DNA of 22,384 nucleotides, from contig JABYQS010000444.1 in NCBI GenBank assembly GCA_022592435.1, forward strand, positions 1-22,384, read 5' to 3'. Below the pieces are notes generated by a model that saw only the letters and a program-made list of their open reading frames with translations, was not told the origin of the DNA and searched no databases. The stretch's first letter is position 1, and each line of letters opens with the position of its first letter. The stretch comes from Cerioporus squamosus. Lineage: Eukaryota > Basidiomycota > Agaricomycetes > Polyporales > Polyporaceae. This document shows positions 9,610-18,582 of this stretch, piece by piece. A program made the translations under genes and the position numbers.

Positions 9610-11221
9610 AAACCCCGCAATTACTTACCCATTTCGGTGGCAGGTCTTTGCCGTTTTCAAGAATCAGTAGCCATATGCGTTCAACGTCGTGAGGCCCAAG
9701 CGCTTTCCGACCCCTTGCTATCGCCGCCGTGCGTCTGTCGAGATTCAGTCTCGTTTCTAGAGTTGAGTAGAAACGGTTTGTGATCTCCTGCTCAGAGAAC
9801 TCCTCGCCCTCATTCTGGATGACGCGCTCACATCGGAGCTTCCAGATCAAATGGGTCGCTTCTGTGCTTAGGATGCACCAGAGATTCTCTGTCGCCATCC
9901 TCCTGCTTCCTTCGCCGGTTTCGAAGACCGCGCAGGCAGCTCCAAAGGTTGTTCCCCAGCTTGGTTCCTGCCATGCAGCTCCGGTCAGTTCCCATAGCTT
10001 CCTCAGTAGGTCCCATACGATTTCCTGACCTTTCGCCGTGCATTCCAGTATAATATGGGACATCGATTCGCATTCGCCACATATAGCACACATAGCACGC
10101 TGCTGCAGTTCCGCAGACATCTTAGGGCGTAGCCAGTGAGTCCCCAGCATATAACCATCGTGGATTGCCATCCACATGAACTGCGATGCTGGCCTCAATA
10201 CGTGTTTGGACCTGAGAGATTTCCATATCGTTTCGTCGCGTAGTTGTACTCCAAAGGCCGCATGGATCCCGCTTGCAATCCTGTCCATATTTGCAGTTGC
10301 TCTCGGTCTCGGTTTCAGTTTAATGTCCTCTCGTGCGCGTATGGCTCGGTATGCCAGTTTCTGCGATATCGCTTGCAGTTTTGCCCCAGACACATTGAAA
10401 GGGGGCGGGATTGCAAGGTCTAGATGGTCGCCCGTCTGTTTCTCCACGCCTGCTGCTGCAAGCTTGTCCGCGGCTTCATTGCCCGCATGGCCGTTGTGAC
10501 CTCTCACCCATTTGAAGATCGTATGCGCCAACCTCATTCGGAGTCTCGCAATAGTTGTTTGTGTCAAGACTGAATTTTTCTGGAGGATATAGCCTGTGTC
10601 TTCGTGCTTCTGCTTCCATTTCGATAAGGAGTCCATGGTCATTCGTGAGTCCGTTACTTGAATGACCCGAGACCTAACTGCCACTGTCCTTGCAGCGAGA
10701 AGCGTTGCTACTACTTCGCCGGTTTGGTTTGATTGGTCTAGCCAGGTAGGGAGTCGGAAGCTCTGGTTCTGCTCGTGGTTGACATTGATAAAGACTCCCA
10801 CACCCGCTTGGGCATTCTTCTCGCCGTTGTGAAGGCATGACCCGTCCGTCGCAATGGTCACAGCTGCGCCATCTTCGTCGAGTTCCATCGGGATGCTGGC
10901 ATTTGATACTGGTTCCCCGTTCGTGAAGATCCTGAAAGCTTGACCTAGGTCACCATACGTGGTGACGCTGCGGTCGAAAGGTACCAGGTCCTCGCTTAGT
11001 TCCTCTATTCCCAGCGCGTCCATGGTCTTTCGTTCGTGGTCCTCCAGTTGTTTCTTCCGCGGGTTCCATTTGTCCGGTAGCGTGTTCAGTAAATCCCTAG
11101 CTCGTATCGCGCATTGATGCGGGTTCGCACAGGATTTATTGATGCACAGACTTGTGCATCCCGTGCATTTACACGCTGCAGATGGGCGATGCGCTGCTTC
11201 CAGCCGCGCACCCTCCAGCAT
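9602..11221 (-). CDS. Stand-alone RNase H protein of retroelement origin
   Basis: This is a single uninterrupted 539-codon frame from the first ATG at 11221; an in-frame TAG lies just upstream. Residues 17-37 hold a Cys-rich motif (CKCTGC, CINKSC, NPHQC). A type-1 RNase H domain covers about 120-260 with the full catalytic set: D126 in IATDGSC, E169 in QTGEVVATLLAA, D191 in QVTDSRM and D252 in GHAGNEAAD. Residues ~385-402 (CAICGECESMSHIILEC) form a zinc-knuckle-like motif of the kind found after the reverse transcriptase/RNase H of non-LTR elements. No reverse transcriptase or endonuclease precedes it. It should cleave RNA in RNA-DNA hybrids if expressed. The C-terminus is altered: the last codons read GVL-L-stop, and the CTG TAG comes from the inserted MITE. 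Without the insert the frame would run on a few codons as GVLVGIKRGR-stop. It could be a retroelement fragment or a domesticated gene; its intact frame favours recent activity or use. Confidence 0.88.
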   Translation of the reverse strand: MLEGARLEAAHRPSAACKCTGCTSLCINKSCANPHQCAIRARDLLNTLPDKWNPRKKQLEDHERKTMDALGIEELSEDLVPFDRSVTTYGDLGQAFRIFTNGEPVSNASIPMELDEDGAAVTIATDGSCLHNGEKNAQAGVGVFINVNHEQNQSFRLPTWLDQSNQTGEVVATLLAARTVAVRSRVIQVTDSRMTMDSLSKWKQKHEDTGYILQKNSVLTQTTIARLRMRLAHTIFKWVRGHNGHAGNEAADKLAAAGVEKQTGDHLDLAIPPPFNVSGAKLQAISQKLAYRAIRAREDIKLKPRPRATANMDRIASGIHAAFGVQLRDETIWKSLRSKHVLRPASQFMWMAIHDGYMLGTHWLRPKMSAELQQRAMCAICGECESMSHIILECTAKGQEIVWDLLRKLWELTGAAWQEPSWGTTFGAACAVFETGEGSRRMATENLWCILSTEATHLIWKLRCERVIQNEGEEFSEQEITNRFYSTLETRLNLDRRTAAIARGRKALGPHDVERIWLLILENGKDLPPKWVSNCGVLL

Positions 11222-14200
11222 CCAACACTACTAGAACTGTGCTCGACATCCTCTCCACACTCATTGAACCTGCACCTCATTCCAGCATTCAAGATCGCAA
11301 TCCGCCCGGCCTCGCGCTACACCGCCCTCGACATACGCAAACTCATGTCTTTTTTCAAGCGACACCCACTTGCTTCGATTGCTGCCCCGACCTCTTGCAT
11401 ATGCCCTATGCCACGCCTTCGCTCCATCGCAGTGGCCCGTCACGCATCAGAACCTCCGGTGGGGTGTTGCGCTCGAGCGACAATGGGATCGTGCGACATA
11501 GATCATAGGACTCGCAGAGACATTCGACCATCTTCGTGGTGGACACCGTAACCCCAATCCAGGCGGCATCAATCTGTCTCCGCGCAGTACACCTGTTCTT
11601 ATCACCCGTCGTCTGCGTCGTAGTATGCCACTCCGGTGCACAGCGCGCCGCCGCGCCGCATCAGGACGCGGGGAGGTGCGTGTCCGCCGGACGGGATGTA
11701 CTAATGATGCAACGGCCATACGTCCGGCGTGGCGTCCTCGGTGTCGGGCAGAAAAAACGGAGTCTGCTCGCCAATCAATGCTCGATATCTCGAAATTCAA
11801 GGCTATTGTTCCTTTCTGGTGCATCAAAGCAGATGAGACATCAGTATTTCCCCATTTATCTGCAGCACCTGAATGTCTGGCCGCGCGGGCGCCTATACAC
11901 TCGCCCTTCGACCGTGTCCCTTGTGTCATCCTAGCAGGCTACATCCTCTTCTCCTCAGTGCGCCCTATCTTGTAGGTCTTCCTTGAGTACAAACACACCT
12001 ACTGAGCACCATAGAACCATGGGACTTATCCCTCACTAATTGCAGTCGGCCTCGAAGTCCCGGCGCATCCCCAAGCCAATTCTGGTAACCCTCCTCCAGA
12101 TAAGTGGCATCTGACCCATCTGCTAGTGTCCAGGAAGGTCGGAGGATGAGTTGGAAGGTTCTGAAAGGCAACAGTGGACGGGGTCATAACATTGTGAAGG
12201 TACACCCAAAACGTCTGAAGTCTGAACCTCAGAGATGTCTGAAAGTGTCTGAATTTTGTCTAAAAACGTCTGAAAACATCTGCGCCAGACGTTTCAGATT
12301 TTTGGGGAAATTGTAATGGAGGGCGACGACATGTACGGCGCGAGGCACCGGAAGGAGACGGCGGCCACATTTCGGACCCGAGCGAGCGAGGGTCGTCCGC
12401 ACCAATTGCTGGTCAGTGGTGTCGTGCAGCTCTAGGCCGGCAATCATCATGCTGAGCGAGTTGCCAAGGAGCGAGTGAGGGGGGTGGGAAGGGTGTAGAA
12501 GCGCGAGGGCCTGGAGTAGCATCGCAGGCCGCCATAGATAAAAGCAAGGTGTTCGAACTAGGAAACGGAGATTTCCGCCTAGTAGTACGTCTAGTATTGT
12601 TTAATTCAAGCCGTGTACATCGTCTGGTCCGTCGTGGAGGATACATTACGTTCTCTTAGAGTCGCTGGAGTGACCGGTATGCCTTTGCACCCGTAGACCA
12701 GAGGTACGCCTATGGCACCAAGGTGCTGACATCGGTGCTGTTCGTATCAAGGCTCCGTGGGTGTGCCAAGGTCGTCCACCCGGACGTTGAGGACACAGCA
12801 ACATCATGAGGACTCACGCGCGCTGTGGACGAGAGCGATATCCGGACGTCCTGCCCAGATGCGGATCGCGGACATGACAATGAGGAGTTTGGAGCTGGCG
12901 CAGTCGGCCCCATCTCCTCTCATCCAGCCTGAGGTATGAGTATGTCTGTTGGGACACAGGAGCCGTACTCAGAAGCTGACCACGCTTCAGACCTTTGTAA
13001 TGACATCTGTCGTAATAGTTGCTGCAGAACTTCTCACCTGGGGAGGACGGAGCCGACAACGCTGTATCGTGGATACAGCTTGCTTGTATTCCGCACATCG
13101 CACGGTGGCGGATTGCAGTGGAGAGCCTCTAGATTAGCCGCACAGGAATATGGGAATGCTTGAGCTCGCTAGATGGGGAATGGGCATGCGGAGCGGTGGG
13201 TAGGTCACATACCATGGGGTACATATGGCCACAGCTCTCGTAGACGTAACACACTCTGGAGGAGGACGGTGAGTGCATGTCCGAAGTCAGAACAAGCAAT
13301 CAGGACTTACTGGTGAAGGTAGCACATTGTCGACCATGTTCCGGACTCGCCGCTGACATATGTCACACCCTATCCAGGTGCTGGAGTCGTCTCCTGGGGC
13401 GATCAACGTTGCGATCGCAACAGAGGAGATCTCGGACAAGCTCGCAGCGGAAAAGCTCGAGAGCGGACTGTGGAGGAGCGGGATGTAAGTATTCGTTCAG
13501 CCGGCACGTCGTGGCGGCGCGCAACAGGTTTCAGAAGTAGCTGAGGTCTTTTCGAAGAGCCCGAGTAGTCAGAAGCCATCGCTAGCTTTCCAGCCTGTGA
13601 GCTCGAGTTAGATATCGAGCATGAAGACCTGGAAGTTCAAGTAACAAGTCCGTGTTGAAGGCGGAGAGGGCTGCCGATCAGGCATGGCCGAAGTCTCCGA
13701 CTGGGATCTTATCTTATCTCTCTCTCTTCTAGATGCGGACTGCACGAGTTCGAGACGACGTCGTGAATCATCGTGTCTCCTCCTCCTCCCATACGAACTG
13801 TTTTGCAACAAAACTGTCTGGCTCATGCTTGCGGCAACACAGATGACGGCTCTCTACTCCTCTAGTATGCGCATCCAGAAGGAATGGAAGATGGGCATGG
13901 GCGTGGATCACTCGTACTCCGTCTCATGATGTTTGAGCGAGTATTTGGATAGGTGTGTCATCTCCCTCCTCATTCGCCATATTTTTACCCACAGCGCTAT
14001 ACACGAACTCGACAAGGGCCGGGATATCGTCTATCCCTCCGTAACGACGGCCTTGAACTGTATGAGGCGGAGCGAAGCGGCTGGTGTCTTTTTGAACGGC
14101 ACCAGTCGCAACTGCCAATGTTCGTAGCTTCCCCAAGTTTGCATCGCCTGCCACACGTCGTGGGGGGACTGGCAGCGATATTGGTAAACTTCACTTCGAC

Positions 14201-14804
14201 TCCAATGTGGCACCCGTTCTGACCGTCACACTAGTGCAGATTGGGCATGGTTCCGGTACCAAATCACGTCGATACGGAGTGTGTCACACCTGAGTAACCA
14301 TTCTGTTGGTTGCGCAAGTCTTGGCGGTGAGTAATCTCAGCTCACTTGAGTGAGCACCTCGATGGCCTGAAACAGAGCAGCCATAGCGCGCCACATTCCG
14401 CTGCTGCATGCACGCCGCCCAACATGCAAACTTTACAGCGAGCAGATGTCGTTATCGGACACGCGCGTATCCGCTAATTTCATGATCGTGGCCGGGTTGT
14501 GCTGGTACAGCGCTGTTGATCGACCTCTCCGATCGCGTCGCGCGACCGTTGGCATCGCCAAGCGGCTGGAGAGACACATGAATAAAAGTTAATGCCAACA
14601 CCCTACGCTATTTCGAGGCACGGCGGTCCACATCATCCCACGACCTTCAAAGCTCTCTGCCGTCATCCCGGACGACACATTGGCTCTATACAGCACCCGC
14701 GCTGCTAGCCATGTACGTATTTTCTGTCTCGTTTGAGCTCCTTGCTAACAATCCCCACCCGCCCTCCCTCACCTCCTGTTCAGAAGACACACGTTATTCT
14801 GCTC
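11222..14804. other. 3.6-kb region without a supported gene
   Basis: Many frames of 60-160 codons occur on both strands, but none shows a recognisable domain or consistent exon chain. The longest is a 160-codon, Arg-rich minus frame at 11447-11929. Fragments with some protein character are 12045-12171 minus (TYLEEGYQNWLGDAPGLRGR), 13390-13485 plus (GAINVAIATEEISDKLAAEK, ending in a stop) and 14031-14213 minus (DVWQAMQTWGSYEHWQLRLV). These could be exon remnants of decayed genes. A repeat cluster lies at 12211-12300. An AATAAA occurs at 14581-14586 but no upstream gene uses it clearly. Confidence 0.4.
12211..12300. repeat. Cluster of ACGTCTGAA-like short repeats
   Basis: Within 90 bp the word GTCTGAA recurs at 12213-12219, 12220-12226, 12237-12243, 12247-12253 and 12268-12274, with degenerate copies GTCTAAA (12258-12264) and ACATCTG (12276-12282). 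An opposite-orientation copy CAGACGTTTCAGA follows at 12287-12299. The stretch is AT-richer than its surroundings. It resembles the subterminal repeats of a small DNA element, but I found no boundaries or target duplication. Confidence 0.7.
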
Positions 14805-16471
14805 ATGAGCGAAGACTGCACACTACCAGGACCAGCCCGACTTCCGGTCGAGATCTGCGAGAGGGTCATCGAGTCTATATACGACGAACGGTTTTACCGC
14901 GTCTCGGATGCTCTGGCCGCCCTCTCCAGGTGCTCTCTCGTCTGCCGCGCTTGGCGGCCTCGCGCGCAGACGATGCTCTTCACCTACGTCCTGCTTAAAG
15001 ACAAGGACATGCTGCATCGCTTCGCTGCGCTACTCGACAGGGCCCCTCATTTGGGCCGCTACGTGCGCACGCTCTCTCTTCGGGGACACCATCATCGACC
15101 GGACAGCACCGTCGTTCTGTTTCCGACTGTCCTCCGGAACCGTCTCCCGAGCCTCGTCAGGCTGTCTATCGCACAGGAGCAAGCTGTGGACTCTGCGCAA
15201 TAGTCCGACAAGGTCGTGTCATCGACAGACAAGAAGCCGCCGCCGTGTCTTCCTCTCCATCCTCGGTATCCCTTGTTGATCGCCCACTTCGCTCATGTCC
15301 GCGAGCTCAACCTCAGCCACACGACTTTCCCTTCGTTTGGCGACCTATGTCGCACCCTCGATACGCTCACCAGCCTAAGGGAGATCTTGGCGCTCTCCGT
15401 CTCATATATCGTGCTCGGTCTGCAGCCTCAATGCGTACTGAGGAACCTTGATGGATATTCGGGAAGACCGAAGCGTTTCTTACCCAAACTACGAGCTCTG
15501 CTGGTGCGCCACCATGACCTCTTAGTACCCAAGCCCCGTGTTGATCTTCTTTGTCTCCGGCGAACAGTGTTACGACATGGACGACGCGGGCGCGCAAAGA
15601 CTGACGGCAGCTCTTGCCCCGTCGCTGCTGAAGCTCTGGCTCAAGTTTCCCAATGAGCCTACACTGTGGAAGGTCGTCGGTCCGGGTACGTCGCGGTATA
15701 TCCTTGCGGGCGCAGGGCCGGATCTGACGAGGATTGCGTCCTGCAGTGCTCCGCGATGACAGTCACGAAGCTTTAGTCGGACTTGATCTGCAGCACTGCA
15801 CAGTCCTGGTACACCTTGGCTTCCGTCTCGGACAAGAACTACGCGAAGATGCTGCTGCACTCGAGGCGCTCCGGGCGACGCTTCTGTCCTGGGCCACGCT
15901 CATCGACAGTCTTAGCACGACTAACCGCTTTCAGTCAAGGCACAATCGGTACTTGCACCTGGGCGCATGGTGGAGACGCGCGTTCAGTCGGCATGAGTAC
16001 GTCTCGCTCCTCCGCACGCTCGGCGCCATCGTCGAAGACACGGCGGTCGTACGCAGGCATGCCGCTGATCCGAGCTCCGATCGACCAGCTGGGCAGGAGG
16101 GACAGGCGGACATCGATCCATGTCTTGCCACTGTCGTCGTGCGGGAACTGGGGGACAGGCTTGAGTGGGAGGACTGGTGGAGCACGCAGATGTCAGGATG
16201 TTTTCCGACGTTTTCGACGTGGAACAGGCTCGTCGTTCAAGTCACACATGCAGGTATGTACTCGTACTTGCATGGACGATGTCTGTCTGTTGTGCTGCAT
16301 GTGCTCATTGCATACTGAATCTTCGTTCGTATAGGTAACCCGAACGATCTGTGGAAAGACTTCGATGAAACGCCCCCGGAAAGCGCATCGGTATCCCTGG
16401 ATGACCGGGAGAGGCTGCGGGTCAGCGCCGTCAGAAAGGCGAATCTCTATCGGGGCCAGGTGCTCAACTAG
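14805..16471 (+). pseudogene. F-box domain protein, one in-frame TAG
   Basis: Model exons are 14805-15524, 15568-15685, 15747-16253 and 16335-16471, about 493 codons. The N-terminus carries an F-box (residues ~12-60: ARLPVEICERVIESIY, ALAALSRCSLVCRAWRPRAQ), followed by HLGRYVRTLSLRG and further Leu-rich stretches (HVRELNLSHTTFPSF, ALVGLDLQHCTVLVHLGF), the arrangement of Agaricomycete F-box proteins. Such proteins usually link targets to an SCF ubiquitin ligase through Skp1. The frame is broken once by TAG at 15201-15203 (codon ~133), and the same frame continues as protein afterwards. The 15525-15567 intron is only 43 nt with a weak GTACCC donor; without it there would be a frameshift. The other introns have good sites (GTACGT...CTGCAG, GTATGT...ATAG). 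A 5' UTR intron may end at the CAG before position 14781. It may be a pseudogene, or the TAG may be a sequence error. Confidence 0.75.
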
Positions 16472-17172
16472 GTATATCGTACGCTCTGTGCAATTTGTGG
16501 GCCACTTGAAGCTGACGGAGATAGTGTCTTGTCGGTGTTAAATCTTCTTAGTTCGCGTAGATGGACTACTGGCTGCGCTGCTGCCCTGTGCCTTCGGATG
16601 GTCGCTCCCCGGAGGTAGGATCCGCATCCTATGAACGCGCAGTCGGGGTTCGCGACCAACTTCTTGCGCAATGAAATCAAAAGCTCCAGTCTACCGGACC
16701 TGCGCCCTCGGCCGGCCGCGCTTTCCTTTGCTCCTTGGAGTAAGTATGGTGCTTAGAGCCTGGGTGACTTTGTGCCACGTCTGCGAAGGCGGAGGTCTGT
16801 GATAATGTTACTTGAGCTCGAAAACTGCGCTGCTACGGTCAGGGGACGAGATCAGCCATCCGGAGGAGGAGTTTATTGGGTGTACAGCGAATGTCCCGAG
16901 TGGTGTCAAGGATTTACTGCCAGATGGGGTTACCACGTCCGCTGCTGCTAACATATCACCGAGGAGCTTTCCTCGGCCACATCTCTCGTCACATTCGTGG
17001 TCATCGTGTCTCCTTCTAGAGTGCTCTCGAGAATCCGTGTGGCAGTAGTGTGTCTGTTTTGTATCCTTTCTTAGCAACCACCGAGGCGGCAACAGGCCCG
17101 CCGGATTTATCGCGCCGGCGCGTTTCGCACTGTGGCCCGAAACGCACTGCTTGTTCTCAGGCCCATATTACG
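16472..17172. other. Intergenic, probable promoter of flavin reductase gene
   Basis: The region lies between two plus-strand genes. Open frames are under 100 codons and lack protein character (the 94-codon minus frame at 16808-17092 is rich in H, R and D from skewed composition). No TATA box, repeat or RNA gene stands out. Confidence 0.45.
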
Positions 17173-18497
17173 ATGTCTCCTTCGCTTTTAAGCACCATCG
17201 CGTCTGCTTTGCGTTCGTCCAAGCCTGTCTGCTCGCACTCGTTATTTCGGTCTTGCAGATACCAGTCAGGGCTCCTTTCGCATACTAGATTCTTAACTCG
17301 GACGCGTACCGCTATGGCGACAAATCCGTTCAAGCATGACTTCGTTCCGACGCACACTGGCAGCCCAAACCCGTCGTTCGTCTATGGACAGAAGGTGTCC
17401 GAAACAGAGGAAGGATCGCGCTGGATTGAAGGCGAGAAGGCCGGCTGGAAGGTCGTCGACCCAGCGACGGAAGAACCTGCGTCAGTAGCAATGCTCAGCA
17501 TCACCAAACGCCTCCCGAACCCGACGATGTTCGCTGACGTGTACTCGCTTGCCGTGGTTCGGTATGCAGGAAGCTTGTGAGAGTTGGATCCACGCCGATC
17601 TGAAAATGTGAACTGCTGACAGATTCTATTCAGTATAGCCTCATGATCAGCGGCATCGTACCGCGCCCTATCGCGTTCGTATCGAGCATCTCGGAAGAAG
17701 GCGTCGAGAACCTGGCGCCCTTCAGGTAGGTATATGCAACTCCTTGACCAAGGGACGAATCTGATCTATTTTCTCAGTTGGTTCAACATGGTGTGATAGT
17801 CCCCGGTTTTGAGTTACCGGCGGCGCAGGCTAACATATAGAAAGGTCACGCACAACCCAGCACTGATCTCGGTGTCTTGCTCAGTCAGCCCCGCGGGCCC
17901 GCTGAAGGACACGGCGCACAACATCAAGACGACCAAGAACTTCACGGTGAACATCATCAGCGAGCCCTTCGTCGACAACGCGAACGTTACCTCCATCGAC
18001 GCACCCGCCAACATCAGTGAATGGCCGATCTCCGGCCTCACCAAGGAACCGAGTGTGAGTCTGTCTAGCTTCTGCCTACATCTGTGATGCATATCGCTCA
18101 TCTTGCGTTGGCAGATTCATGTGAAAGCCCCGCGTGTCAAGGAGAGCGCGTTCAGTATGGAGTGTGAGGTGAGCGACAGTACACACTCATCCGGTGCTTC
18201 ACACTAACACTGACAACTCAACAGCTCTTCCACGCACACGACATCGTTAACCCCACGTCCGGCAAGCACACGACTACCCTCATTCTCGGACTCGTGAAGG
18301 CCATCCATGTTCGCGCGGACATCCTGAACGAACGCGGAGTCGTCGACTTCGCCAAGTTCAAGCCTGTCAGCCGTCTTGGTGACATCTCCTACGCGCGTGT
18401 AGGAGACGCGTTCCGTATACCACGCCCTACCTGGAAACTCGAGGGCGAGAAGATAGGGGAATTCCTGAAGGGATTAGAGGATGCGCGGTCCGCATGA
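17173..18497 (+). CDS. Flavin reductase-like (FMN-binding split barrel) protein
   Basis: Seven exons join in one frame: 17173-17480, 17570-17576, 17634-17725, 17778-17790, 17845-18054, 18115-18168 and 18225-18497, giving 318 residues. The domain begins at KLYSLMISGIVPRPIAFVSS (residues 104-123), continues through NLAPFSWFNMVTHNPALIS and NFTVNIISEPFVDNAN, and ends with FKPVSRLGDISYARVGDAFR. This is the FMN-binding split-barrel pattern of the flavin reductase-like (DIM6/NTAB) family. Members bind FMN and often reduce flavin with NAD(P)H; the substrate here is unknown. Residues 1-47 are rich in S, R and L without acidic residues, like a mitochondrial presequence. A second ATG at 17314 (MATNPFKHDF) would give a cytosolic form, so dual targeting is possible. 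Exons 2 and 4 are only 7 nt and 13 nt, yet both are required to keep the conserved frame. The gene ends 85 bp from the convergent helicase. Confidence 0.88.
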
Positions 18498-18582
18498 GCG
18501 AGTAGATGGCCCGGGGCATGCACAGTACAACAGGACGAATGATGTGGTCGACGATGCTACTTGTACAACTAGATTCAGGCTA

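Noticed and set aside
9249..9620. 123-codon minus-strand open frame
   Set aside because: It runs through the TA MITE and both of its inverted ends, so it is non-coding transposon sequence.
12936..13163. Possible exons of a membrane or enzyme gene around 12750-13560
   Set aside because: Short frames with some protein-like words occur on both strands, but no chain of splice sites joins them in frame.
17050..17172. Upstream extension of the flavin reductase frame
   Set aside because: There is no ATG in this extension; the first ATG is 17173, followed by a plausible presequence.
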